From assembly GCA_020072585.1 (NCBI GenBank), contig JAIQGL010000010.1, positions 62,001 to 126,000 on the forward strand: 64,000 bases of DNA, given 5' to 3'. The notes below the pieces were generated by a model. It made no database searches. It had not been told where the DNA came from and saw only the letters and a list, made by a program, of their open reading frames with translations. The translations under genes and the position numbers were made by a program. Positions 18,333-27,190 of this stretch are shown here, one piece after another. Position 1 is the stretch's first letter; each line of letters opens with the position of its first letter. The stretch is from Terriglobia bacterium. Lineage in GTDB: Bacteria > Acidobacteriota > Terriglobia > Terriglobales > Acidobacteriaceae.

Positions 18333-18889
18333 AAAACTTTCGGCAGGCTGTAATACACAGATTCTACCGCACAGCCAAAACTTGCCACCTCGGTTCGCGA
18401 GAGCGGTTTACCCGATAATAATTCTGTGATCGCAAGTTCGAGGTACGCCGTGTGATCGGCGTCCCCGGGGTATTTATAGTTGTCAATTGCTCCTCTGTAT
18501 TGCAGCAGGTAATTGCTATCGATGAGAAAGGCGCGCGGTGTCTGCTGCACGAACCAATCTTTGGCCACCTCGCCAGAGACATCGTGGAGGATTGGGAATG
18601 TCAGTCTCCGCTTCCTGGCCATCGATTGGAGTTGCAATAGTGTTTCCCCACGCCGGGATGCTATTGCGGCCACACCCAGTTCGCGATGCCGTTGCTGGAA
18701 GGTGTTCAGGTACTCATCGTAGCGCGTGCAGTGCGAGCAGGCTCCCGACCAGAACACGATGACGGCCCCCTTTTTTTCATTCATCAGCATGCGCAAGCTA
18801 ACGTTGTTACCATCGATCGAAGTGAGAGTAAAGTCTTCCACTGGCGCGCCAACTTTCTGCTTAGCCGGGCGTTTTGCTTTCTCTGCCAT
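18329..18889 (-). CDS. Redoxin (AhpC/TSA-like thioredoxin-fold) protein with CXXC (paralogue 2)
   Basis: A 186-residue protein, the same length as its paralogue at 11363. It has the core FTLTSIDGNNVSLRMLM, strand VIVFW, the CXXC region GACSHCTRYD and the cis-Pro stretch QQTPRAFLIDSN. There is no signal peptide. It is the first gene of a two-gene operon and overlaps the FG-GAP gene. A basic, lysine-rich N terminus (AEKAKRPAKQK) differs from paralogue 1. Electron donor and substrate are unknown. Confidence 0.82.
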   Translation of the reverse strand: MAEKAKRPAKQKVGAPVEDFTLTSIDGNNVSLRMLMNEKKGAVIVFWSGACSHCTRYDEYLNTFQQRHRELGVAAIASRRGETLLQLQSMARKRRLTFPILHDVSGEVAKDWFVQQTPRAFLIDSNYLLQYRGAIDNYKYPGDADHTAYLELAITELLSGKPLSRTEVASFGCAVESVYYSLPKVL

Positions 18890-19218
18890 GGATCACCTGT
18901 AGCTGTGAACATGTTAGACGGTCAGCCCTCCTCCACCAATAGTATGAAGCCATTAGGTATTTATATGGGCGACGACGCTTGTGCTGTTCGCCTACGGCAA
19001 AGCATCCCGTTCGTCGTGTGGTCTCAGAGTCACATTTGAAATGTCTGCTTCGCCAATCTGGGCTCCCACATAGGGTTTGGCCGCTGCAGTTGAAATTGGA
19101 CTGCTGCGCGTTGCAAGGTCTCCTTCCCGTTCTTTATCCACACGCCATATCCGCTCAATAGGAGGCTTTCACTGTCACATTTTTGCCTACAGTCCCGCGT
19201 TTTCCTACAGTCCCGTGC
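18890..19218. other. Intergenic, about 330 bases
   Basis: Upstream of the redoxin operon and presumably holding its promoter. A short stretch near 19167 (CACTGTCACATTTTTGCCTAC) resembles one near 37597, which suggests a shared mobile-element scar. Nothing else was recognised. Confidence 0.4.
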
Positions 19219-19272
19219 TGTAGCTCGCCAAAATTAAAATCTGCCGTGATTTCAACAGTTTCCACAGCGCTG
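19219..19272 (+). repeat. IS-B left-end fragment
   Basis: About 54 bases match the first 55 bases of the complete IS-B (CTCGCCAAAATT, then ATTTCAACAGTTTCCACA). The match stops after that. It truncates the 3' end of the minus-strand pseudogene next to it. Confidence 0.65.
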
Positions 19273-19746
19273 GATTTTCAGATCATTGATTGTCCCGGAC
19301 TGGGAGTGACCTCGTGTTCGATCAAGCCCAACAGGTGCAACGTCTTGTGAGTCTCCGGCTTCTGGCGATCGGCGAAATCCAGGATCAAAAAGTCGACAAC
19401 CCGCCGCGGAAAGTCGCCAATGTTCGGGAGCGCTCCGCCTCCTCCAGCCTGTATTTCGAGGTGAACCTGACCAATGGCGTTGACCGTCGAAAACCAGCTT
19501 TGCGAATAAGTTCCCGATTGCAGTCGCCAACGCAGTTGCGTCCGTGGCTTGAGCTAGTTGCTGAACTGAGTTGATCGGGCCATCCGCCTCGGACGATAGA
19601 ATCGCTAGACCTGGACCGAAAGCAGCCGGTATCTCGTAACCCAATTTGCGGAAAAACGCCACCGCTTGCGCTGGCGTTTTAACCGCGCGCAACGGCGAGA
19701 TGGCGAGTCCCGCTTGGGTGAGAACGGATTGAAGAGCGTCAGCCAT
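19273..19746 (-). pseudogene. Frameshifted remnant of an unrecognised gene
   Basis: The first 85 codons from ATG 19746 read as a normal helical protein (MADALQSVLTQAGLAISPLR, then LGYEIPAAFGPGLAIL). Near 19490 the frame is lost, but the next frame continues in similar style (VHLEIQAGGGG, then RRVVDFLILDFADRQKPETHKTLHLLGLIEHE) to a stop near 19290. The IS-B end lies just after. I do not recognise the family with confidence; it looks like the N-terminal part of a much larger protein. Confidence 0.45.
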
Positions 19747-19815
19747 AGCTCAAGGTGTCAGCGGCGTTTGGTGAACGAAGTTATCAACAGCGGTATTGAT
19801 GATCTCGGCGACTCC

Positions 19816-20076
19816 TCACGGCGAAAAACCGCTTCCATCGGGCATCATATTAGGAATGTTTTGCCAGCAAATTGCTCCCTCCCCCGTCAGCTTGAGGCCG
19901 TCAAATTTCTTTTTAAGATCCTCGTCGTAGTCGGCGTCTCCAGGAATAATTTTCTTCCACTTAATCAGGATTCCTTCAGAGCGCACTTCCATGATCTCGA
20001 TCAAAGCTATAAGAAGGCTAAGGCTGATGGTAAGTTGGGGCCGAGCTTCGGACCGCAACTTGAATGCGGCAAACAT
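19816..20076 (-). CDS. Small ORF of unknown function in decayed region
   Basis: An 86-residue frame from ATG 20076, with GGGAGG about 8 bases upstream. It begins MFAAFKLRSEARPQL and later reads VRSEGILIKWKKIIPGDADYDEDLKKKFDG. Composition is protein-like and acidic/basic mixed. It ends 70 bases before the pseudogene at 19746 in the same direction and may have been its operon partner. It could itself be a truncated piece. Confidence 0.35.
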   Translation of the reverse strand: MFAAFKLRSEARPQLTISLSLLIALIEIMEVRSEGILIKWKKIIPGDADYDEDLKKKFDGLKLTGEGAICWQNIPNMMPDGSGFSP

Positions 20077-20323
20077 CGCCGCCACCTCCCTTCATCGACG
20101 CTTTTCGCCCCCAACTTATTAAAGAAATCTGTCGAAGTATTGCTGACAACGTTGCCGTGCTGTATGTCTTCGATCAGCCCAGGATCTTGGTCTGAAAACT
20201 GTGTCCCGATTTCCATCTACCTCCGCAGTAGCACAGGATCAAGTCACGTTTATGCGGGAAATACCGATACCATCGGGACCCTGCACCACCTGGACGAAGA
20301 AGAATGCTATTCAGCCAGCTTGA

Positions 20324-20554
20324 TCAAGGGATAGGCGGCTTGATGTCTGGAACGTCTGGCTTCGGTGAAGTGGATCCGGAACCCGAAAAAGTGGTTCCGG
20401 ATCCTGTAAAGAAGACCTGTGCCCCGCCGCAGAACGACTCGATATAGCAGGTATGTTCAGGAATAAGAGAAATGATTTTTCGGGCGATATGATTCTTGCC
20501 CCCGAGATATGAGAGTGGTCCAACCATGAAGTCGTTTTTAAATGATGAAGACAA
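20324..20554 (-). pseudogene. D12-class adenine-specific DNA methyltransferase, N-terminal fragment
   Basis: The start of a Dam-like enzyme is clear: PLSYLGGKNHIARKIISLIP followed by ESFCGGAQVFF, which is the N-terminal segment including the AdoMet-binding FxGG region. After about 50 residues the sequence changes to an unrelated Gly/Ser/Pro stretch and stops. The DPPY catalytic motif is missing. It probably belonged to a prophage or restriction-type element. Confidence 0.65.
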
Positions 20555-20555
20555 T

Positions 20556-20990
20556 TCGCCTGAGAGCTGACTCGCCGGTTTCGATCTGTAGTCAGAAGAC
20601 GCTTTGTTTCAAAGTGCAAACCTGCGGCTACCGCATCCAGGGAAGACAGGACCAACTGGCTGGATGGAATTTGTGGGAAGAGAACGCGCATCATATAGCG
20701 CAGTTCTTCTTTGCTCTCAAGCGGTGGATCACCAAACGATTCCAGAATTTCCTGCCCAGATATTTCGTAAACCGGATGCTTTGAGGGCCTCGGTAATGGC
20801 CTTGCGAATTTCCGGCGCTGTATTGGCGGTATCATGCAACACTGCCGTTGCTGGAAGAAAAGTTGCTATGCATCGCAAGACGTAGCCCACTGACGCCTCT
20901 GCTGCTTTTGGCATTGCACGTAATGAATATGCTTCTTAAATATTCAAGCTGTTGCTCCTTAAAGACTGCCAGTCCCAGGCTGTCTTGGGA
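20556..20990 (-). pseudogene. Frameshifted remnant, possibly RuvC-like (RNase H-fold) resolvase
   Basis: Three minus-strand frames join by small shifts: LGLAVFKEQQLEYLRSI; then VLRCIATFLPATAVLHDTAN, EIRKAITEALKAS; then KHPVYEISGQEILESFG, ELRYMMRVLFPQIP, and SSLDAVAAGLHFETKRLL. A first strand followed by a hydrophobic sheet and a last helix with Asp in a DAVAAGL context is like RuvC-type nucleases. This is a fold guess only. It lies just upstream of the D12 methylase fragment in the same direction. Confidence 0.35.
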
Positions 20991-21166
20991 AAGAGCTATC
21001 GATAGTGTTTGATGGCATTCGAAACTCGCGGATAGCAATGTTCTTGAATGACCATACAGCTGCTGCCGATGAAATCTGCGAACCGTGCACCACGTGTCTG
21101 TTTCAGCAGAGCCACTCCTATTTGGCTCTTTTGATGCGAGTTGTGTCTTGAATTCCCAGGATCAAT

Positions 21167-21451
21167 GTGATTCTGAGGTCGAGATCCATAACCACAGCCG
21201 TTTCTGGTAGCGTATCTCGTCTGCTTAAAGTGAATCCCGGTACACAGACTATCGTGAACACCCCATTCCCTGTTGCAGCCTGGAGTGAACCCCTGAGGCG
21301 CATTGAAGGCCAGCAGAAAGCCAAAGGCATCCGGATTGCGTTCGAAGACTTGCTGATCGGCGCGACTGCGCTCCATCTTGGCTATGCTGTGGCCACATTC
21401 AATCTCCGCCACCTCCAAAACATCCCAGGCCTCTCCGTGATTCAGTCCTGA
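21167..21451 (+). pseudogene. PIN-domain (VapC-like) toxin, C-terminal fragment
   Basis: The C-terminal 45 residues read as the end of a PIN-domain ribonuclease (FEDLLIGATALHLGYAVATFN, then LRHLQNIPGLSVI), with the usual late acidic residue and the Asn/Arg/His-containing strand. The N-terminal half with the first catalytic Asp is not recognisable in this frame. No antitoxin gene is beside it. It is a relic of a toxin-antitoxin module. Confidence 0.6.
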
Positions 21452-21511
21452 AGTGTCATTTGTTTTAGGCGCGGATCAATTTTTTGACTATACGGCATCA
21501 CGATCTGGGAA

Positions 21512-21580
21512 GAGACCACCATCTACCTGCATCTTTTACAGCGTCATCTCGGCGCCACCGCCAGCCCGCTGGATACTGCC
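21512..21580 (+). pseudogene. Tyrosine recombinase/integrase C-terminal scrap
   Basis: About 23 codons read ETTIYLHLLQRHLGATASPLD. This is the region around and after the active-site Tyr of XerC/D-like integrases, where TTxIYLHLSxRHL is common. Everything upstream is gone. It supports the view that 19.2-21.6 kb is what remains of an integrated element. Confidence 0.45.
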
Positions 21581-21755
21581 GCCTATTCAATAAACTCCAA
21601 CGCTTCTGCTAACGGTTCGCAACGGCTTCAATTTCCTGGGTTTCCTTGCTCTCCGGTGTAGTATATAAGACGAAAGTCCCTTAAATTTCTTCTATTCCAT
21701 GCACATGAGTAACAATGTTTCAGGAAACGTGTCGTATTTCCCTGGAGGTGCTCGG

Positions 21756-24700
21756 ATGAAGTCACGTCATCCTGTGTTTACCGTCGTTATGTTTTTTGCG
21801 GTTCTCGTTGCTCTATCGCAGGCGCAAACTGGGGTGCTCAGCCCAGGGGTGACTGCCGAAAAAAAGACTAATGATGGAGTAGTTGTCGAGCAGGTGGCAA
21901 AGAACTCTGAAGGAGAAAAGGCAAGTCTCCATCCAGGAGACATCATCTTGCGATGGACGCGCGGCAATGCCAATGGCAAGGTCGAGACTCCATTTGATTT
22001 GTCCTGGGTAGAAGCCGAGCAAGTGCAACGCGGGCGGGTGACGCTCGAAGGTTTGAGGAACAACCAAAAACTGACCTGGAATCTCGGACCAGCGCATTGG
22101 GATGTCAAGGCACGGCCAAATCTGCAAGAACCTCTTTTATCTATTTACCATGAAGGACAGGACTTGGCCGAAACCGGCAAGCTCGCCAAAGCCATGGAGC
22201 ATTGGCAGAGAGTTGCAGCTCAGGCTCAACAATCACAGCCCGGATGGGTGAGCGCGTGGCTGTTTTTTCAGCAGGCAGAGGCACTCGCCAGCGCGCGTCA
22301 GTGGAAGGAGGCTGATAGCGCTTATCAAAAAGCGCTTGACGCATCTCCAGGACAGCCAGCCATTGCTCAAATATTGCGCCGGCGGGCACGTGTTTTTCAG
22401 TCTCAGAATGATTGGAACAACGCAGAAAAGTATTACCGACAGGCGATTGCAGAGGCTGAGAAGGTCCGCCCGGGAAGTTTATTTATTGCAACATGCCTTA
22501 ACAACCTGGGTGTCCTGTTCGCGACAGGCGGGAAAATGGATATGGCTGAAGAGCAATTTGTCAGGTCTCTAGCCATCCGGCAGAAACTTGCTCCCGATAG
22601 TCTTGATGAAGCGGAGAGCCTGGATGATCTTGGTATTGTTGAAGGACAACGGGGAAATTTGCAAAAAGCGGAAGAATACTCCCGCAAAGCAGTAGCCATC
22701 ACAGAACGATTAATTCCTGAAAGCATTGATCTTGCAATCTCCCTCAACAACCTGGGGTACATCATGATCCGGAAGGGAGATTTGGATGCGTCCGCTTCGT
22801 TTTTCGAACGGGCGCTTGCTCTCGAAGAGAAGCTTGAGCCGGAGCAACTGGCGACTGCCAGCACTTTGACGAACCTGGGTACTATTGCACGGGAGCAGGG
22901 CAACCTGAGAAAAGCGGAGTCCTACCATCGCCGCTCTCTCGACATTCGACAAAAAATTTCTCCCCGGGGGATAGATTATAGCGCGGGCCTCAACAATCTG
23001 GCGATGATCTATACCGAACGCGGAGACCTCATCGAAGCCGAAAAACTTTATCTACAAGCCGTCGCGATTCTCGAAAAAATCGCTCCGCGAAGCCACAATA
23101 TGTCGGTGGCTTTGACCAATCTCGGGGATCTTAATCATTACCGGGGAGATGTGGATATGGCTGGCGAGTATTTCCGCCGGGCTTTAGCGATCGCGGAAAA
23201 AATTGGGTCGAATGGCATGGATGTCGCCGGTCTGCTTGGTAACCTTGGGAGCATAGCCCAGGAGCAAGGCAACCCCACGGCAGCATCGGAGTATTTTCAC
23301 AGGGCTCTGTCTATCAGCGAAAAAGTCGCTCCTGACAGCCTGGATACGGCGGAAACACTCAATAAATTGGGTAGTTTCGAGCAGGAGCAAAATGCCAATC
23401 AACAGGCCAGAGAGTATTATGAGCGTGCTTTACAGATAGAAGAGAAAGTAGCTCCTCACGGCCCATTAGCTGCACTGAGCTTGAACAGCCTTGGAGACCT
23501 GTCTGCTCGCGAGAATGACCTGTCCAAGGCTGAAGCTAATTACAGGCGCGCGCTTGAGATCAGAGAAAAGCTCTCCTTAAAGCATACTGAGTACGCAGAA
23601 TCCCTGGCATCGCTGGCTTCACTTCTGCATCGAAAAGGACAGACAGAGGAAGCCGCAAAATTATTCGCTCAGGCACTGGATGCTTTTGAGAGCCAGCTTG
23701 CTGTACTGGGAGGCGGGGAAGACATCAGCTCCGGCTTTCGCGCCAGGCATATCGACTACTACAAAGAATACATTGATCTCCTGGTCCAGCAAAAACAGCC
23801 CGAGCTTGCCTTCCAGATACTCGAACGCCTGCGGGCGCGGGAGCTTTTGAAGGTCCTGACGGCACACGTCGATCTCAGTAAAGGCGGGGCTGCGTCGCTG
23901 CTTGCGCAGCAGCGTGCGCTGGCTGCTGACCTTGCAGCCAAATCTAATCGCCGTATCGTGCTCTTAAATGACGAGCATACGGAAGAGAAAATCTCAGCTT
24001 TTGATAAGGAAATTCATACACTTGAGACACAACTGGAAGAGCTGAACTCACAAATCGGTAAAAGCAACCCGGATTATGCTGCGCTGACTCAACCGAAACC
24101 TTTAAGCGTGAAAGAAGTGCAAGAGCATCTGCTCGATGCCGACACAGCCCTGCTGGCGTATGACTTAGGGGAAGAGCGCAGCTATCTTTGGCTTGTGACC
24201 TCGGATTCTTCGACAACCTACGAACTGCCAAAACGCAGCGAGATTGAAGCCGCAGCCCGCAAGCTTCGCACAATTCTCACTGCACGTAATAACGGCAGCA
24301 AAAACGAAACCGATGTTGGCCGGCTTGCTCGCGCAAAGGGGGCTGATGCCGCATTTCCGGCAGCGGCAGCGAGGTTGAGCCGTACGATTTTGAACGCGCC
24401 TGCCTCCCGCCTTAAGCACAAACGGCTGTTCGTGGTAAGCGATGGAATTCTGCAATATATACCCTTTGCGGTTCTTCCTGTTCCCGGCAGTTCAACGCCT
24501 TTCATGCGCAACCATGAAGTTGTGAACTTACCTTCTGCGTCGGTCCTGGCAGTGCTGAAAGCGCAGACAGCAGGAAGAGCACCGGCTGCGAAGGCTGTTG
24601 CTGTGCTGGCCGATCCAGTTTTCGACGTCAACGATGCACGAGTCAGAACCGCCCAGGCATCGCTGCGAAAACAAGTTGTAGCCGAACAAGTTCGCACGAA

Positions 24701-25361
24701 AACTGAGGACTCTCTTGTATCCGATACGCATGGCAAGCCACTATTCCTCCGCTCCGCATCAGAAATTGGGGTGATCAAAGGAGGCGCGTCATTTCCAAGA
24801 CTGGTCTTTGCCCGGGCCGAAGCGGAAGCGATCTTACAGGGAATTCCGGCTGGCCAAAGTCTAAAAGCGCTGGACTTTAAAGCCAGCCGCGCCACGGCAG
24901 CCAGCCAGGATCTATACGACTATCGCGTTGTACACTTTGCTACTCATGGACTGCTGAACAGCGAACATCCAGAACTATCCGGACTGGTCTTGTCACTGGT
25001 GGATGAGCATGGGAAGGAGCAAAATGGTTTTCTCGGGCTCAAAGATATTTACAACCTAAATCTCCGTGCAGATCTCGTAGTTCTCAGCGCGTGTGAAACT
25101 GGATTGGGAAAGGAGGTCCAGGGCGAAGGCCTGGTGGGAGTTGCCCGTGGGTTCATGTACGCTGGAGCCTCCAGCGTGGTGGCAAGCTTATGGAAGGTGG
25201 ATGACCTGGCGACAGCTGAGTTTATGAAGGTGTTTTACAAAGCGATGCTGAATGACAAAATGCGTCCGGCGGCAGCGCTGCGTTATGCTCAAATCGCGAT
25301 GAGCAAGCGGTGGACGGCGCCGTACTTTTGGGCCGGATTTGTGTTGCAGGGGCAGCCGTAG
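21756..25361 (+). CDS. Secreted PDZ-TPR-CHAT protein (caspase-like protease domain)
   Basis: About 1,200 residues. The start at ATG 21756 is preferred over 21699 because GGAGGT lies 8 bases upstream and the signal peptide (HPVFTVVMFFAVLVALSQAQ) then begins directly. A PDZ-like region follows (VVVEQVAKNSEGEKASLHPGDIILRW, broken here into its motif ASLHPGDIIL). Some ten TPR units occupy residues about 130-650 (LNNLGVLFATGGKMDMAEEQ and similar). A coiled-coil linker leads to a CHAT domain at about 800-1200, with the catalytic dyad in HFATHG (His near 1064) and SACETG (Cys near 1113). CHAT domains are caspase/separase-clan proteases. Two genes for a sigma-like and an anti-sigma-like protein follow, so expression may be under their control. 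Substrate unknown. Confidence 0.88.
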   Translation: MKSRHPVFTVVMFFAVLVALSQAQTGVLSPGVTAEKKTNDGVVVEQVAKNSEGEKASLHPGDIILRWTRGNANGKVETPFDLSWVEAEQVQRGRVTLEGLRNNQKLTWNLGPAHWDVKARPNLQEPLLSIYHEGQDLAETGKLAKAMEHWQRVAAQAQQSQPGWVSAWLFFQQAEALASARQWKEADSAYQKALDASPGQPAIAQILRRRARVFQSQNDWNNAEKYYRQAIAEAEKVRPGSLFIATCLNNLGVLFATGGKMDMAEEQFVRSLAIRQKLAPDSLDEAESLDDLGIVEGQRGNLQKAEEYSRKAVAITERLIPESIDLAISLNNLGYIMIRKGDLDASASFFERALALEEKLEPEQLATASTLTNLGTIAREQGNLRKAESYHRRSLDIRQKISPRGIDYSAGLNNLAMIYTERGDLIEAEKLYLQAVAILEKIAPRSHNMSVALTNLGDLNHYRGDVDMAGEYFRRALAIAEKIGSNGMDVAGLLGNLGSIAQEQGNPTAASEYFHRALSISEKVAPDSLDTAETLNKLGSFEQEQNANQQAREYYERALQIEEKVAPHGPLAALSLNSLGDLSARENDLSKAEANYRRALEIREKLSLKHTEYAESLASLASLLHRKGQTEEAAKLFAQALDAFESQLAVLGGGEDISSGFRARHIDYYKEYIDLLVQQKQPELAFQILERLRARELLKVLTAHVDLSKGGAASLLAQQRALAADLAAKSNRRIVLLNDEHTEEKISAFDKEIHTLETQLEELNSQIGKSNPDYAALTQPKPLSVKEVQEHLLDADTALLAYDLGEERSYLWLVTSDSSTTYELPKRSEIEAAARKLRTILTARNNGSKNETDVGRLARAKGADAAFPAAAARLSRTILNAPASRLKHKRLFVVSDGILQYIPFAVLPVPGSSTPFMRNHEVVNLPSASVLAVLKAQTAGRAPAAKAVAVLADPVFDVNDARVRTAQASLRKQVVAEQVRTKTEDSLVSDTHGKPLFLRSASEIGVIKGGASFPRLVFARAEAEAILQGIPAGQSLKALDFKASRATAASQDLYDYRVVHFATHGLLNSEHPELSGLVLSLVDEHGKEQNGFLGLKDIYNLNLRADLVVLSACETGLGKEVQGEGLVGVARGFMYAGASSVVASLWKVDDLATAEFMKVFYKAMLNDKMRPAAALRYAQIAMSKRWTAPYFWAGFVLQGQP

Positions 25362-25427
25362 TTAAGTCGCGTAAAGCTGATCCCGATAATCTGATGACTG
25401 ACTGGCTGTACTCTGGGACAACGACAA

Positions 25428-26036
25428 ATGGCTAACCTGTCAAGGGAACGGTTCACCGGCCTTCTCGCAAGTTTGCACTCGGACCGTGTTGTAGCAGCGG
25501 AAAAGTACGTTATGCTGCGGCACAAGCTGGTAAGATTTTTTGAGCGGTTCCAATATGGCGACCCTGAAGACCTTGCCGACGATGCCCTTGACCGCATTGC
25601 GAAAAAACTTGAAACAGAAGCCATCCATAATTTGAACTCTTTTGCGTATTCAGTCGCCGTGAAGATTTCCCTTGAGATCCAGAAGGATTCGGCGAGATTT
25701 GTCTCCATTGATGGCCGTGAAGATTGGGAGGATTCACTGGTAGGTGAACGTGATCCGGAGGCCCGGATCATCGACAGCATGCGAAAAATGAGAAATGCCC
25801 AGTGCCTGAATGCGTGCCTTCAGCGCCTTCGTGCAGGCGATCACGAATTGCTGCTTGAATATTATGAGGGTGAAAAGCAGGAGAGGATACGACGTAGGCA
25901 AGAGCTTGCTGAAAAACGCGCAACAACGCTGGCCAGACTCAGAAGCGAGGTCAACCTGTTTAGGGAGAAACTGCGCGCTTGTGTTAACCGGTGTCTGCGC
26001 TCAAATTTGAAGTTCATCCAAACACGGCTGAAATAG
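25428..26036 (+). CDS. ECF sigma factor-like protein
   Basis: A 202-residue protein. Its first 70 residues resemble sigma-70 region 2 in reduced form (LVRFFERFQYGDPEDLADDALDRIAKKL), and the C-terminal 60 residues (ERIRRRQELAEKRATTLARLRSEVNLFREKLRACV) fit a region-4-like helical segment. Similarity is distant, so this is a family-level guess helped by the neighbour, which looks like an anti-sigma factor and starts 20 bases downstream. The pair would control genes including the CHAT protein. An alternative is a plain helical DNA-binding protein. Confidence 0.55.
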   Translation: MANLSRERFTGLLASLHSDRVVAAEKYVMLRHKLVRFFERFQYGDPEDLADDALDRIAKKLETEAIHNLNSFAYSVAVKISLEIQKDSARFVSIDGREDWEDSLVGERDPEARIIDSMRKMRNAQCLNACLQRLRAGDHELLLEYYEGEKQERIRRRQELAEKRATTLARLRSEVNLFREKLRACVNRCLRSNLKFIQTRLK

Positions 26037-26055
26037 TCTGCGAGAAAGAGATCTG

Positions 26056-26979
26056 ATGGAAGCTTCCCGGCAGGAAAAGACGATGCGATACTTGCTCGGC
26101 AAGCTCTCTGAGCAGGAGAGGGTCGAATTTGAGGCCGAGTGCTTTGACAACGATGATTTCTTTCATGAAACGGTTGATCTTGAAAATGACCTGCTGCATT
26201 CCTATCTTCGCGGCGAACTTTCGCAGATGGAGCGGGAAGCATTTGAAAAGGGCTATCTCATCACGCCGGCAAGACAGCAAAAAGTAGAGTTTGCTCAGGC
26301 ACTGGAGCAGCGTCTATACGGAACTGAGGGAGTACGAGCCTCTTCTGAACAGGAACGCCCGCCGGCCAGGAGCGAAACGCCGGTTGGCCCAGCCATGCAA
26401 ACCTGGCGCGTACGTTTTATCGTGAGCGCAATTGCTCTGGCAGCGGCAGCAGTTATTCTCTGGATGGGAATCATCAATTACCAGCTGAACAGAGAACTGA
26501 GACAGTTGCGGTCCGAACAAACAGAGTTACAGCGTGCAGAGCGCGATCTGGAAATAAAACTGGCGGCACTTACGGCGCGACTACAGGAAAGTAATTCTGA
26601 GGGTCAGCAGCTACCCACTCACCCGCAGATCGATATTATGGCCTTCAACCTGACGCCGGGCTTATCCAGAAGCTCCGGTGCGGTGAAGCAACTTTTTGTT
26701 CCTCCCGAGGTGCTTCAAATCGAGATGAGGCTTTATTTAGAAGACGATAAATTCTCCAGCTATCGAGCCTCACTCCAAACTACCCAAGGCAAGCAGATGT
26801 TGCAGACGTCAGGGCTGAAGAGCCACAAGGATTCCCGGGGCCGTTCTTTCATTTACTTTGTGGTTCCATCCAATGCTCTCAGTAGAGGCGACTACCTGAT
26901 TAAACTGGATGGCAAAGCAAGCATAGGTACAATTGAAGAAAATATTACAGCTTATCAATTTGCTGTGGTGAGTCGCTGA
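26056..26979 (+). CDS. Anti-sigma factor-like single-pass membrane protein
   Basis: A 307-residue protein with a cytoplasmic N-terminal domain of about 115 residues that begins MRYLLGKLSEQERVEFE, the usual start of acidobacterial anti-sigma proteins without a zinc motif. One membrane helix lies near 118-140 (VRFIVSAIALAAAAVILWMG), followed by a short coiled coil (LRQLRSEQTELQRAERDLEIKL) and an outer domain of about 130 residues. It likely holds the sigma-like protein inactive until an envelope signal arrives. Spacing to the upstream gene is 19 bases. Confidence 0.65.
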   Translation: MEASRQEKTMRYLLGKLSEQERVEFEAECFDNDDFFHETVDLENDLLHSYLRGELSQMEREAFEKGYLITPARQQKVEFAQALEQRLYGTEGVRASSEQERPPARSETPVGPAMQTWRVRFIVSAIALAAAAVILWMGIINYQLNRELRQLRSEQTELQRAERDLEIKLAALTARLQESNSEGQQLPTHPQIDIMAFNLTPGLSRSSGAVKQLFVPPEVLQIEMRLYLEDDKFSSYRASLQTTQGKQMLQTSGLKSHKDSRGRSFIYFVVPSNALSRGDYLIKLDGKASIGTIEENITAYQFAVVSR

Positions 26980-27057
26980 TCCCCCTGATTTCCAGATAGA
27001 TTTTTCAAACGCTAGACTAGCAGCCGACATTGTACGGAGTTGACTTATGCCATAACA

Positions 27058-27088
27058 AAGAGTGCACTTTAAATTTTGGCGAGGCACA
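27058..27088 (-). repeat. IS-B right-end fragment
   Basis: About 30 bases match the right end of the complete IS-B copy near 37448-37477 (core TTTTGGCGA, then GGCACA versus AGGACA). No transposase sequence is next to it. It lies in the gap between the anti-sigma gene and the RHS gene. Confidence 0.5.
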
Positions 27089-27190
27089 GCAATCTAGCGT
27101 GTGGATCGCATTGGTAAATGATTGGCTCCAATTTGCTCCTCAAGTAGAGTATTTTGGAGCCAAAAAAAACCAGCCTTGGCATAGAGATAA

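Noticed and set aside
24218-24895. Minus-strand 225-codon frame opposite the CHAT gene
   Set aside because: Antisense to a strongly supported coding region with no family signal.
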